DNA of 64,000 nt from positions 1 through 64,000 of the forward strand of contig JAFIFV010000135.1 in the NCBI GenBank assembly GCA_020831845.1, in the 5' to 3' direction. The notes beneath the pieces are model-generated. The model was not told the origin of the DNA and searched no databases. It worked only from the letters and a program-made list of their open reading frames with translations. The position numbers were made by a program, and so were the translations under genes. Every line of letters starts with the position of its first letter. Positions within the stretch are counted from its first letter, which is position 1. The stretch comes from Ectothiorhodospiraceae bacterium. Lineage in GTDB: Bacteria > Pseudomonadota > Gammaproteobacteria > Nitrococcales > Aquisalimonadaceae. This document shows positions 23,220-33,244 of the stretch, in pieces.

Positions 23220-23762
23220 ATGAAGGAAGACAGCCTTTCCTTGGCCGGACAAGACCACTTAGCTGCACAGGGTAAGCAGAGCAAGCAGGCGCTGCGTGCA
23301 TGGTTGCACCTGCTGAAATGCTCCAAGCGCGTCGAGCAGGTCATGAATGACCATTTCCGAACCGGCTACGATTGTTCGTTGTCCCGCTTTGACGTACTCG
23401 CCCAACTGGACCATGCAGGGCCTGGTGGGCTCAGCACCAAGGCGCTGGCCCAGCGGCTGGTGGCGTCCAAGGGCAATATCACGCGCCTGATCGACCGAAT
23501 GGAATCGGACGGCCTGCTGCGTCGCACGCCCTGCAAGCAGGACCGCCGCGTAAGCCATATCGACATGACGAACTCCGGCGAGGCTGTCTTCCAGGCCATG
23601 GCGGGCGATCACGAAACCTGGGCCTCGCAACTGTTCGACGAACTCTCCGATGACGAACTGGAAACCCTGGTGCGCCTGCTCGACCGTGTTCGTGACAACG
23701 TGACCCGGCGGCAAAAGGAGCAACTGGCAGAGGAGCAGCGCGAGCACCGGAACCGCGCCTGA
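23220..23762 (+). CDS. MarR family transcriptional regulator
   Basis: LSTKALAQRLVASKGNITRLIDRMESDGLLRRTPCKQDRRVSHIDMTNSGE. Confidence 0.88.
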   Translation: MKEDSLSLAGQDHLAAQGKQSKQALRAWLHLLKCSKRVEQVMNDHFRTGYDCSLSRFDVLAQLDHAGPGGLSTKALAQRLVASKGNITRLIDRMESDGLLRRTPCKQDRRVSHIDMTNSGEAVFQAMAGDHETWASQLFDELSDDELETLVRLLDRVRDNVTRRQKEQLAEEQREHRNRA

Positions 23763-23823
23763 GCCCTCCACCGCGTCGCGTGCCCTACGCCGTGCCAACC
23801 GGGCTGATGGTAAGGTGGTCCGC

Positions 23824-25002
23824 CTAGCGGCTCAGGAAGCGCATCCCCTCTTCCAACCCCTCCAGCGTCAGCGGGTACATCTTGTCGCCGACCAGATCGC
23901 GGACGATCTGTATGGAATGCGTATAGCCCCAGCGCTGCTGCGGTTCGGGGTTCAGCCAGATTACCTTGGGCCAGGTCGCGCGCACGCGCTCGATCCAGAC
24001 CGCGCCAGCCTCTTCGTTCCAATGCTCGACGCTGGCCCCCGGATACACGATCTCGTAGGGGCTCATCGTGGCGGCGCCGACGAAGATGACCTTGTAGTCC
24101 GGGCCATAGGTGTGAAGCACGTCCAGCGTTGGGATGGTTTCCTGGTGGCGGCGGCGGCTGTCCTTCCACACGGTTTCGTAAAGGCAGTTGTGGAAGTAGA
24201 AGTACTCCATGTGCTTGAACTCCATCCGCGCCGCGGAAAAGAGTTCTTCACACACCCGGATGTGGTCATCCATGGACCCACCCACATCGAAGAACAGCAG
24301 CACCTTCACCGCATTGTGTCGCTCCGGCACCAGCTTCAGGTCCAGGTGTCCGGCGTTACGGGCGGTGGATCGGATGGTATCGTCCAGATCCAGCACGTCG
24401 GCGGCCCCCTGCCGTGCGAACTGGCGCAGACGCCGCAGTGCCACCTTGATGTTGCGGGTGCCGATCTCCCGCGAGCTGTCCAGGTTTCGGAATTCCCGCT
24501 TGTCCCATACCTTCACCGCCCGACGGTGACGGGACTCCTTCTGGCCGATGCGCACGCCTTCGGGGTTATAGCCATTGGCCCCGAATGGCGAGGTGCCGCC
24601 GGTGCCAATCCACTTGTTACCGCCTTCATGGCGTTCCTGTTGCTCCTCGAGCCGCTTGCGCAACGTCTCCATGAGCTTGTCCCATCCCCCCAGGGATTCG
24701 ATCTGGGCCTTTTCCTCTTCGGTCAGCATGCGCTCGGCCAGCGCACGCAACCACTCCTCCGGGATCTCCGCGGCCGGATCTTCGGAGAGCACTTCCAGCC
24801 CCTTGAAATAATGCCCGAACACCTGATCGAAGCGGTCGAACTGGGTCTCGTCCTTGATCAGCGCGGCGCGGGACAGGTAATAGAAATCCTCCACGCTGCA
24901 GACGGCAATGCGCTGCTCCATGGCTTCGAGCAGGGTCAGGAACTCGGTGACCGTGACCTTCAGGCCGGCTTTCCTTAGTTCGTAGAAGAAATCGATCAGC
25001 AT
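23824..25002 (-). CDS. VWA domain-containing protein (CoxE-like)
   Basis: VLLFFDVGGSMDDHIRVCEELFSAA; immediately downstream of a MoxR ATPase. Confidence 0.88.
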   Translation of the reverse strand: MLIDFFYELRKAGLKVTVTEFLTLLEAMEQRIAVCSVEDFYYLSRAALIKDETQFDRFDQVFGHYFKGLEVLSEDPAAEIPEEWLRALAERMLTEEEKAQIESLGGWDKLMETLRKRLEEQQERHEGGNKWIGTGGTSPFGANGYNPEGVRIGQKESRHRRAVKVWDKREFRNLDSSREIGTRNIKVALRRLRQFARQGAADVLDLDDTIRSTARNAGHLDLKLVPERHNAVKVLLFFDVGGSMDDHIRVCEELFSAARMEFKHMEYFYFHNCLYETVWKDSRRRHQETIPTLDVLHTYGPDYKVIFVGAATMSPYEIVYPGASVEHWNEEAGAVWIERVRATWPKVIWLNPEPQQRWGYTHSIQIVRDLVGDKMYPLTLEGLEEGMRFLSR

Positions 25003-25050
25003 GCAAACCTACCCTTGCCGCGGCAGACTGGTCGGAAAGACGCTCTGCGC

Positions 25051-25896
25051 TCAGGCATCCTTCCGCCGGGACATGAACATCAGCCGCTCGAACAACTGCA
25101 CATCCTGCTCGTTCTTCAGCAGTGCGCCGTAGAGCGGTGGCAGGAGCTTGCGCTGGGTGTTCTCGCGCAAGGTGTCGGGGGAGATATCCTCGGCCATCAG
25201 CAGTTTCAGCCAGTCCAGCAATTCCGAGGTGGACGGCTTTTTCTTCAGTCCGGGAACCTCGCGCAGTTCGAAAAACAATTCCATGGCCTCGCGCAACAGC
25301 TCGCGCTTCAGGTCTGGAAAATGCACCCCGATGATCTGCGCCATGACGTCCTTGTCCGGGAAACTGATGTAATGGAAGAAGCACCGGCGCAGAAACGCGT
25401 CCGGCAATTCCTTCTCGTTATTGCTGGTAATGATGATCACGGGCCGGTGCCGCGCTTTCACCACCTGCTGGGTCTCGTAGACGAAGAATTCCATCCGGTC
25501 CAGCTCACGCAGCAGATCGTTGGGAAATTCGATGTCCGCCTTGTCGATCTCGTCGATCAGCAGCACCGGTTGAACGTCGCTATCGAAGCAGTGCCACAAC
25601 GGTCCTTTCACGATGTAGTTGGCGATTTCGTTGACCTTGGGATCACCCAGCTGGGAATCGCGAAGGCGGGACACCGCATCGTATTCATAAAGACCCTGCT
25701 GGGCCTTGGTGGTGGACTTGATGTGCCACTCGTAGAACGGCAGCCCCAGGCCACGGGCCACCTCTTCCGCCAGCAGGGTCTTGCCTGTGCCCGGCTCCCC
25801 CTTGATCAGCAGGGGGCGGCGCAGCGTGGCGGCGGCATTCACCGCCATGGTGAGGTCGCCGGTAGCGACGTAGTTCTCGGTGCCTTCGAAACGCAT
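25051..25896 (-). CDS. MoxR-family AAA ATPase
   Basis: GEPGTGKTLLAEEVARGLG, LLIDEIDKADIEFPNDLL; likely start MRFEGTENYVATGDL (ORF extends to 25935). Confidence 0.92.
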   Translation of the reverse strand: MRFEGTENYVATGDLTMAVNAAATLRRPLLIKGEPGTGKTLLAEEVARGLGLPFYEWHIKSTTKAQQGLYEYDAVSRLRDSQLGDPKVNEIANYIVKGPLWHCFDSDVQPVLLIDEIDKADIEFPNDLLRELDRMEFFVYETQQVVKARHRPVIIITSNNEKELPDAFLRRCFFHYISFPDKDVMAQIIGVHFPDLKRELLREAMELFFELREVPGLKKKPSTSELLDWLKLLMAEDISPDTLRENTQRKLLPPLYGALLKNEQDVQLFERLMFMSRRKDA

Positions 25897-26068
25897 GGTC
25901 AGAGTCCTGTGGGCTGCGGCAGCCGTTTCGACCACCGATCTCTATGGAAAACAGCGGAGCAGTATACTAACCATCCATCGGCCATTGCCATGTCCGGATG
26001 GCGTGACCTGTGCCTGGGGAAGGGGGCCCTTGGGAAGCGTTGATTGATCTCCCGCGCTCGCGTTACAG

Positions 26069-26728
26069 CTACTCGCCTTCGCGTTCCGGCAACAGGCCGT
26101 GCTCCATGGCGTAGTACACCAATGCAGCGACACTGCTCATCTGCATCTTCTGCATGATACGCGCCTTGTGGGTACTGACAGTTTTCACCGACAGCTCCAA
26201 CTGGTCGGCGATCTGGCCAACGGTCAGCCCGCCGACCAGGCGCGTGAATACGTCCATCTCCCGCCGGGAAAGCAGTGTATGGGGCTCCTGCTGCTCCTCC
26301 GTGAGCATGTTCAGCGCGAGTTCCTGGGTCACCTCCGCGTTCAGGAAGACCTCTCCGACCGCCACCTTGCGGATGGCCAGGACCAACTGCTCCGCGGCAA
26401 TGGTCTTTGCCAGGTAGCCCCGGGCGCCGGCGCGAATGCAGCGGACCGCGTACTGGCGCTCCGGATGCATGCTCAGCACCAGCACGGCCACTCCCGGACA
26501 CTCCTGGCGAAGCTGGCGTATGAGATCCACCCCGTTCGGCCGGGGCATGCAGATGTCCAGCACCAGCACGTCGCACCCCTCCCGCTGCAGCCGCTCCATC
26601 GTGGACTGTCCGTCCCAGGACTCCCCCACCACGTCCATATCCGGCTCCCCCGAGAGAATCTGCTTCAGCCCGTCCCGCACGATCGTATGGTCGTCGGCAA
26701 GAAATACCCGGATCATCGCTCGGCCCAC
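26069..26728 (-). CDS. NarL/LuxR-family response regulator
   Basis: Receiver VFLADDHTIVRDGLKQIL...LDICMPRPNGVDL; HTH LTVGQIADQLELSVKTVSTHKARIMQKM. Confidence 0.93.
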   Translation of the reverse strand: MGRAMIRVFLADDHTIVRDGLKQILSGEPDMDVVGESWDGQSTMERLQREGCDVLVLDICMPRPNGVDLIRQLRQECPGVAVLVLSMHPERQYAVRCIRAGARGYLAKTIAAEQLVLAIRKVAVGEVFLNAEVTQELALNMLTEEQQEPHTLLSRREMDVFTRLVGGLTVGQIADQLELSVKTVSTHKARIMQKMQMSSVAALVYYAMEHGLLPEREGE

Positions 26729-26981
26729 CCGCTAGAAAACATGACAAGGCATTCAAAAACCGCGGAGAGTGTACACCATGCCCCACCCCCGCGCCCGCGG
26801 GAAACCGGGAAGTGTTCCCGTAGTACGCCGTGCCGCAGTCCCTCGATGCCGCCGGGGAAGCGACACGCGGCCATCCGTAACGATCTCGTGGACTTGTAAC
26901 ACCGCGGACATGATGCCGACATCAACCGGACATCCTGGTCCTATAGCGTACCGGACAGGAAACGAGAGAGGAGTGATACCC

Positions 26982-27173
26982 ATGGCAAGAAAGTCCCCCG
27001 TTGAACTCCACCGCATTGCGCTCTACATGCACCGCCGCGGTCACCCCCCCTGCATCATCGCCGATATGCTGGGGCTCCACGCGGGCGCGCTGCAGCGCTG
27101 GCTGGAGCAGAAGGAAATGCAGGGCTCCAAGCCTTCCCTGAACCAGCCCTACCCGCAGCCGACGAGACGCTGA
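26982..27173 (+). CDS. Small helix-turn-helix-like protein (63 aa)
   Basis: ATG preceded by GAGAGGAG; HRIALYMHRRGHPPCIIADMLGLHAGALQRWLEQKE resembles a HTH. Confidence 0.6.
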   Translation: MARKSPVELHRIALYMHRRGHPPCIIADMLGLHAGALQRWLEQKEMQGSKPSLNQPYPQPTRR

Positions 27174-27344
27174 GGAGGCGACCGCCAGAGCTGTACCGCC
27201 CGCACGTTTCCAACGCCTCCCAGTCACGACATGATGCGCCTCGTCGCCGGGTTGAGACAATCTGTCCAATGGTATGCCGTCGCCACAGGCATTATGATTC
27301 ATGGGCCACGCTGATGAATCGACGAGTCAGATAAGGACGGTGCC

Positions 27345-28739
27345 ATGGAGTTTGATCCGGTACTACTCTCCCGTATCCAGTTCGCGTTCGTCGTCTCGTT
27401 CCACATCATTTTCCCCGCTTTCACTATTGGGCTGGCATCGTTCATTGCGGTGCTGGAAGCGCTGTGGTTCAAGACCGACAATCCAGTATACGTCCAGCTC
27501 TCCAAGTTCTGGATCAAGGTGTTCGCCGTCTCGTTCGGAATGGGGGTGGTCTCCGGCATCGTGATGTCGTTCCAGTTCGGCACCAACTGGAGCGAGTTCT
27601 CGTACGCGTCCGCCAACTTCATGGGGCCGATTCTCAGCTACGAGGTGGTCACCGCGTTCTTCCTGGAGGCGACCTTCCTCGGGGTGCTGCTGTTCGGGCG
27701 GGACAAGGTTCCCCGCGGCGCGCACCTGTTCGCCGCCCTGATGGTCGCCATCGGCACCTTCATCTCCTCGTTCTGGATCCTGTCCGCCAACAGCTGGATG
27801 CAGACGCCTGCGGGTATCGAGATGGTGGACGGCGTTGTCCATGTGACCAGTTGGCTGCAGGCGATTTTCAACCCCTCCTTCCCCTATCGCTTCGCGCACA
27901 TGGTGCTGGCTGCCTTCCTCACCACCGGCTTCTTCGTGATCGCCGTCAGCGCCTGGTATCTGCTTCGCAACAAGAGCCAGGAATACGCCAAGGTGATGTT
28001 CTCCATGACCCTTTGGCTGGTCACCGTGATGGCGCCATTGCAGGTGCTGGTGGGCGACCTGCACGGCCTGGATACGCTGGAGCATCAGCCTGTGAAGGTG
28101 GCGGCCATGGAAGGCAACTGGGAAACCCGCAGCAACGTGCCGCTGCTGCTGTTCGCACTCCCCGACCAGCAGGCGGAGACCAACCACTTCGAGGTGGGCA
28201 TTCCCGGCCTGGCCAGCCTGATCCTCAAGCATGATGCCAGCGGCGTCGTGCCCGGCCTGAAAGACTGGGCACCCGAGGATCGCCCCCCGGTCGCAATCGT
28301 GTTCTGGTCCTTTCGCGTGATGGTCGGCATTGGCGTGCTGATGCTGACCGTGGCCGTGATCAGCCTGTTCCTGCGCTGGCGCGGAACGCTTTATGAATCA
28401 CGCTGGTTCCTGAGGCTGTGTACCTTCATGCTGCCCATGCCCTTCATCGCCGTGCTGGCGGGCTGGATCACCACCGAGGTGGGACGGCAACCCTGGGTGC
28501 TGTACGAGATGATCCGCACCGAAGATGCGGTGTCCCCCGCCCTGACGGGTGAGGCGGCCTTCGTTTCGCTGATCTCCTTCATCGTCGTCTACGCACTGAT
28601 CTTCTTCGCGGGCGGGTACTACATCAGCAGACTGGTGAAAAGCGGACCGGAAGCGGAGGACGCCCCCTCGCCTGGAAACCTGCGCCGTCCCTCGCGCCCG
28701 ATGTCGGCGGCTGACCACTACATCGATGCTCGGGAGTGA
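27345..28739 (+). CDS. cydA: Cytochrome bd-type ubiquinol oxidase subunit I (short Q-loop, CioA-like)
   Basis: RIQFAFVVSFHIIFPAFTIGLASFIAVLEALW, GWITTEVGRQPWVLYEMIRT; 464 aa. Confidence 0.93.
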   Translation: MEFDPVLLSRIQFAFVVSFHIIFPAFTIGLASFIAVLEALWFKTDNPVYVQLSKFWIKVFAVSFGMGVVSGIVMSFQFGTNWSEFSYASANFMGPILSYEVVTAFFLEATFLGVLLFGRDKVPRGAHLFAALMVAIGTFISSFWILSANSWMQTPAGIEMVDGVVHVTSWLQAIFNPSFPYRFAHMVLAAFLTTGFFVIAVSAWYLLRNKSQEYAKVMFSMTLWLVTVMAPLQVLVGDLHGLDTLEHQPVKVAAMEGNWETRSNVPLLLFALPDQQAETNHFEVGIPGLASLILKHDASGVVPGLKDWAPEDRPPVAIVFWSFRVMVGIGVLMLTVAVISLFLRWRGTLYESRWFLRLCTFMLPMPFIAVLAGWITTEVGRQPWVLYEMIRTEDAVSPALTGEAAFVSLISFIVVYALIFFAGGYYISRLVKSGPEAEDAPSPGNLRRPSRPMSAADHYIDARE

Positions 28740-29758
28740 CCGTCATGGAAATCACCATTGACCTGACGTTGATCTGGGCTGCCATCATTGCGTTCGGCGT
28801 GTTCATGTACGTACTCATGGACGGCTTCGATCTCGGCGTGGGCATCCTCTACCCGTTCGCCCCGGACGAAGAGGCACGGGATATCATGATGAACACGGTG
28901 GCGCCGATCTGGGACGGCAACGAGACCTGGCTAGTGCTGGGCGGTGCCGGACTGCTCGGTGCCTTCCCACTGGTCTATTCGGTGGTACTGCCGGCGCTGT
29001 ACTTTCCCGTGCTGATCATGCTCGTGGCGCTGATCTTTCGCGGTGTTGCCTTCGAGTTCCGTTTCAAGGCCAAGCAGTCGAAATGGTTGTGGGACCTGTC
29101 GTTCACGGTCGGCTCCACGGCCGCAACCTTCGCCCAGGGGCTGGTGCTGGGTGCGTTCATTCAGGGCTTTGAAGTAGAGGGAACCCGCTACGTCGGCGGC
29201 ATGTTCGACTGGCTGACGCCCTTCAGCATCATGACCGGTTTCGGGCTGATGGCCGGCTACGCACTGATCGGCTGCGGCTGGATCATCATGAAGACCGTCG
29301 ATGAGACGCGCGACTGGGCCTACAGTATCGCCCAGCGCCTGATGGTACTGGTGCTGGCCTTCATCACCGTGGTCAGCATCTGGACGCCGCTGATGCGAGA
29401 GAGCATTGCCGCTCGCTGGTTCACGCTGCCCAATACCCTCTATTTCGCGCCGGTACCCATTATTACCGTATTGCTGGCGATGCTGATGATCTACGCGATC
29501 CGGAACCGCAAGGATTATCTTCCATTCCTCTGCGCGCTGGGGTTGTTCGTTCTCTGCTATACCGGACTGGCCATCAGCCTCTGGCCAAACGTGATCCAGC
29601 CCGATATCAGTCTCTGGGACGCCGCAGCCTCGCCCAACTCGCAACTCTTCCTGCTGCTGGGGGTGATGTTCACCATACCAATCATCCTTGCCTACACCAC
29701 CTGGAATTACTATGTGTTTCGTGGGAAAGTGACGCGGGACTCGGTGGGCTACCACTGA
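28736..29758 (+). CDS. cydB: Cytochrome bd-type ubiquinol oxidase subunit II
   Basis: MDGFDLGVGILYPFAPD, IWDGNETWLVLGGAGLLGAFPLVYS; GTG start overlapping the upstream stop, or ATG 28745. Confidence 0.93.
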   Translation: MTVMEITIDLTLIWAAIIAFGVFMYVLMDGFDLGVGILYPFAPDEEARDIMMNTVAPIWDGNETWLVLGGAGLLGAFPLVYSVVLPALYFPVLIMLVALIFRGVAFEFRFKAKQSKWLWDLSFTVGSTAATFAQGLVLGAFIQGFEVEGTRYVGGMFDWLTPFSIMTGFGLMAGYALIGCGWIIMKTVDETRDWAYSIAQRLMVLVLAFITVVSIWTPLMRESIAARWFTLPNTLYFAPVPIITVLLAMLMIYAIRNRKDYLPFLCALGLFVLCYTGLAISLWPNVIQPDISLWDAAASPNSQLFLLLGVMFTIPIILAYTTWNYYVFRGKVTRDSVGYH

Positions 29759-29816
29759 CCCGCCTCCACGCCGCCTCCACGACCCGTCGCGGGACGGCCG
29801 TTATCAGCTTTCTCAC

Positions 29817-31562
29817 ATGACTCAGGCCACTCAAACCGAAGCGGACGTGACCGCCCTTGCCGGAGAGCCGGCGTCGGCGGACTCAGCCACTATCCACCGC
29901 TGTTTGCATGACTGGACCCGGCACGCCCGTCCCCGTCTGCTTTCCGCCACCCTTTGTGGCCTGCTCAACGGCTTGCTGCTGATTCCCCAGGCGTGGCTGA
30001 TCGCCTTGCTGGTCACCGACATCCTGATCCGCGACGCCGGCGTCGATGCCATGGCGACCAGCATGGTTGCCCTGGGCGTGGTCATGCTGTCCCGCGTAGC
30101 GCTGCAAGCCCTTCGCGACATGCTGGCCGCCCGTGCCGGCCAGGACGTGACAACAGCGCTGCGCCGGAAACTGCTTGCCCACCTCCACACGCTTGGACCG
30201 GCACCTTTGCGTACCAGAGACAGCGGCCAGCTTGCCTCCGCCGCCCTGGAACAGATCGACGGCATGCAGCAGTACGTGGTCCGCTATCTGCCGCAGCGCT
30301 TCATCGCGGTTGCGGTTCCGCTGGCCATCCTGATCGCGGTGTCCACGCAGGATTGGCTGGCCGGATTGCTGCTCCTGCTGTCCGCACCGTTGATTCCGCT
30401 GTTCATGGGCCTGGTGGGCATGGGTGCGGCCTCGGCCAACCGCGACCAGTTCCAGGCGCTGGCGCGCCTCAGCAGCCGCTTCATCGACCGTATCCAGGGG
30501 CTGGCGACGCTGAAACACTTCGGTCAGGGAGAGCGCATCTCGAGGGAACTTGCCGACGGCGCGGATGAGTACCGCGTCCGCACCATGCGCGTCCTGCGTA
30601 TCGCCTTCCTGTCATCGGCGGTACTGGAGTTCTTCAGTTCCGTGGCGATCGCCATGCTGGCGATCTATATAGGCCTCGGACTGCTGGACTTCATCACCTT
30701 CGGCCCTGCCCCGGCGCTCACGTTGCAGTCCGGTCTGTTCATCCTGTTGCTGGCTCCGGAGTTCTTCAACCCGTTGCGCGAGCTGGCGACGCACTACCAT
30801 GACCGGGCCAGCGCGGCGGGTGCGGCAGCCGAGCTGATTCCACTATTGTCCCTGACCCCGCAAACCGCACCGCGGGGCACCCGGGCTCTGCGTACGGACA
30901 ACGGGGTCACCGTGAAACTGCGGGGCATCTCGCTGGGCTACGGCAACGGGCGGCCAGTAGTGCAGGATGTGGATCTGACATTGCCGGCGGGTCGGACACT
31001 GCTGCTCGAAGGCCCCAGCGGCAGTGGCAAGACCAGCCTGTTGTACGCGGTCATGGGGTTGCTGCAACCCGCCTGCGGCGAGGTCCTGATCAACGACACC
31101 CGCCTGCAGGAACTCGCGCCGGACGAACTCGAACGGCAGATGGGCTGGCTCAGCCAGAGCCCGCAGCTGCTCCCTGGCAGCGTCAGGGACAATCTGCTAC
31201 TGGGAGCACCAGCGGCCGATGACGCACAACTCTGGCGAGCCTGCGAACAGGCCGGCATCGAGGATCTGCTGAGACTGTTGCCGGAGGGTCTCGATACGCC
31301 GGTGGGAGAACGGGGGGTGGGCCTCTCGGGAGGCGAGGCGCAGCGGGTCGCCCTGGCGCGCGCACTGGTCCGCTCACCCGGGTTGCTCGTGCTGGACGAG
31401 CCCACCGCCAGCCTCGATCCGGCAAGCCGGGAACATCTGCTGGAGGCGCTTCGGGCGGCGGCCGAGACCGGCATGACGATGCTCATCGCCACCCACCAGC
31501 CAGCGCAGTTTCCCTGGGCGCACAACAGATTGCTCCTGGCCGCACCGGGAGCGGATGCGTGA
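29817..31562 (+). CDS. cydD: Thiol reductant ABC exporter subunit CydD
   Basis: ABC exporter half following cydAB; GPSGSGKTSLLYAVMGLL, LSGGEAQRVALARALV. Confidence 0.9.
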   Translation: MTQATQTEADVTALAGEPASADSATIHRCLHDWTRHARPRLLSATLCGLLNGLLLIPQAWLIALLVTDILIRDAGVDAMATSMVALGVVMLSRVALQALRDMLAARAGQDVTTALRRKLLAHLHTLGPAPLRTRDSGQLASAALEQIDGMQQYVVRYLPQRFIAVAVPLAILIAVSTQDWLAGLLLLLSAPLIPLFMGLVGMGAASANRDQFQALARLSSRFIDRIQGLATLKHFGQGERISRELADGADEYRVRTMRVLRIAFLSSAVLEFFSSVAIAMLAIYIGLGLLDFITFGPAPALTLQSGLFILLLAPEFFNPLRELATHYHDRASAAGAAAELIPLLSLTPQTAPRGTRALRTDNGVTVKLRGISLGYGNGRPVVQDVDLTLPAGRTLLLEGPSGSGKTSLLYAVMGLLQPACGEVLINDTRLQELAPDELERQMGWLSQSPQLLPGSVRDNLLLGAPAADDAQLWRACEQAGIEDLLRLLPEGLDTPVGERGVGLSGGEAQRVALARALVRSPGLLVLDEPTASLDPASREHLLEALRAAAETGMTMLIATHQPAQFPWAHNRLLLAAPGADA

Positions 31563-33244
31563 ACGAACTGCGCCCCTTCATCCGGCTGCTGGGCAACCGC
31601 AAGCGGTGGCTGCTGGCGGGTGCGCTGCTGATGCTCTGCACGGCTGCGGCCAACCTGGGACTGCTGGCGTTGAGCGGCTGGTTCATCACCGCCACCGGTC
31701 TGACCGGGATCGCACTCGCTGCCGGTGTACTCATTCAACTGGACATCTATCGACCTGGTGCGGGCATTCGCTTCTTCGCGGTCGGCCGCGCCGTCTCCCG
31801 CTACGGAGAACGGCTGGTCAACCACGAAGCGGTGTTCCGGGTGCTGGCCGATCTGCGGGTGTGGTTCTTCCGGCGCCTGCTGCCGCTGAACACCGCCGCC
31901 CTCGGACGCCTGCGCAACGGCGAACTGCTGAATCGCATCACCGCCGACATCAATGCGCTGGATCACCTGTACCTGCGGGTCTTTGGACCGGTGGCCGTGG
32001 CCCTGCTCGGCGGATTGGGAGGTCTGGTCTTCCTGGGCTGGCTGGCGGCACCGATGGCGCTGGGCGCTGTCGCCGCCATCATACCCGCCGCACTGCTGGC
32101 CGTGCTCATCACACGCCGCTACAGCACACCAGCCGCCAGCCAGAGCGGTGCACTCACCAGTTCCATGCGGGAGCAACTGGTCGGCGACTTGCAGGCGCTG
32201 GCGGAGCTCCGCATCTACGGCGCGGGGGAGCGGCGTTTGCGTCAGCTCCGGAATACCGATCGCCAGCGGCGCGACCGGCAGTTACGACTGGCGGATATCC
32301 AGGCAGTCAGCCAGGCCCTGATCATGCTCGGCACGCTGGGCGCCTTGTGGGCGGCACTTTACATCGGTGCCGGCCTCGTGGCGCAGGAAACCATCAGCGG
32401 ACCGGTCATGGTTGCCGTGTTGCTGGGCCTGCTCGCGCTCAGCGAAATCCTGTTGCCACTGCCTCTGGCGTTCCACATGCTGGGCTCCGTCCGCTGGTCG
32501 GCAGCCAGGCTGCTGGCCGTGGCAGACGATCACGACGCGCCCGATGCCTGCCAGGACCGGGATCTGCCGGAGAGCGGCACGCCGCCTGTGCTGGCCTACG
32601 ATCAGGTCGGCTACCGTTACCGTATCGGCCAGCCGAGCTGCCTGAATGCGCTGGACTTCCGTCTCGAATCAGGGGAGCGCGTTGCGATACTCGGTCCCAG
32701 CGGCACCGGAAAAAGCACGCTGCTGGCACTGGCCCTGGGTGAAATACAGGCCTCGCAGGGGGGCGTGACACTGGCCGGGGTGGACGTCCGCGAGTTGCGC
32801 CAGGAAGTGCTGCATCGGCAGTTCGCCTGGCTTGACCAACGCAGCACGCTGTTTGCCGGCACCGTCGCCATGAATCTGCGACTGGCCAATGCCAATGCGG
32901 ACGACAACGCGCTGTGGAGCGTGCTGGAAGCAGTGCACCTGGCCGAGGACATCGAACAGCGTGCGGGCGGCCTGGACGCCTGGCTGGGCGAGGCCGGCAG
33001 TGGACTCTCGGGAGGGCAGGCGCGGCGCCTGACGCTGGCACGGACCCTGCTCAAGCCGGCGCCGATCCTGTTGCTGGATGAACCCACCGAGGGGCTGGAC
33101 CGGGCAACCGAACGGAGGCTGCTGGCGGACATCGAGCCTTACCTGCGCAATCGCTCTCTGCTGGTGATTGCCCACGATCCCGATCGCCTGCCGCGAGTGG
33201 ATCGCTGCCTTCGGCTCCAGGACGGCCAGCTCCGCGCTGCTTGA
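31559..33244 (+). CDS. cydC: Thiol reductant ABC exporter subunit CydC
   Basis: ABC exporter half, 4-bp overlap with cydD; LGPSGTGKSTLLALALGEI. Confidence 0.9.
   Translation: MNELRPFIRLLGNRKRWLLAGALLMLCTAAANLGLLALSGWFITATGLTGIALAAGVLIQLDIYRPGAGIRFFAVGRAVSRYGERLVNHEAVFRVLADLRVWFFRRLLPLNTAALGRLRNGELLNRITADINALDHLYLRVFGPVAVALLGGLGGLVFLGWLAAPMALGAVAAIIPAALLAVLITRRYSTPAASQSGALTSSMREQLVGDLQALAELRIYGAGERRLRQLRNTDRQRRDRQLRLADIQAVSQALIMLGTLGALWAALYIGAGLVAQETISGPVMVAVLLGLLALSEILLPLPLAFHMLGSVRWSAARLLAVADDHDAPDACQDRDLPESGTPPVLAYDQVGYRYRIGQPSCLNALDFRLESGERVAILGPSGTGKSTLLALALGEIQASQGGVTLAGVDVRELRQEVLHRQFAWLDQRSTLFAGTVAMNLRLANANADDNALWSVLEAVHLAEDIEQRAGGLDAWLGEAGSGLSGGQARRLTLARTLLKPAPILLLDEPTEGLDRATERRLLADIEPYLRNRSLLVIAHDPDRLPRVDRCLRLQDGQLRAA

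Noticed and set aside
23758-23836. CCTGAGCC...GGCTCAGG inverted repeat between marR and the VWA gene
   Set aside because: Arms are 8 bp and about 63 bp apart; too weak to support a terminator or mobile-element end.
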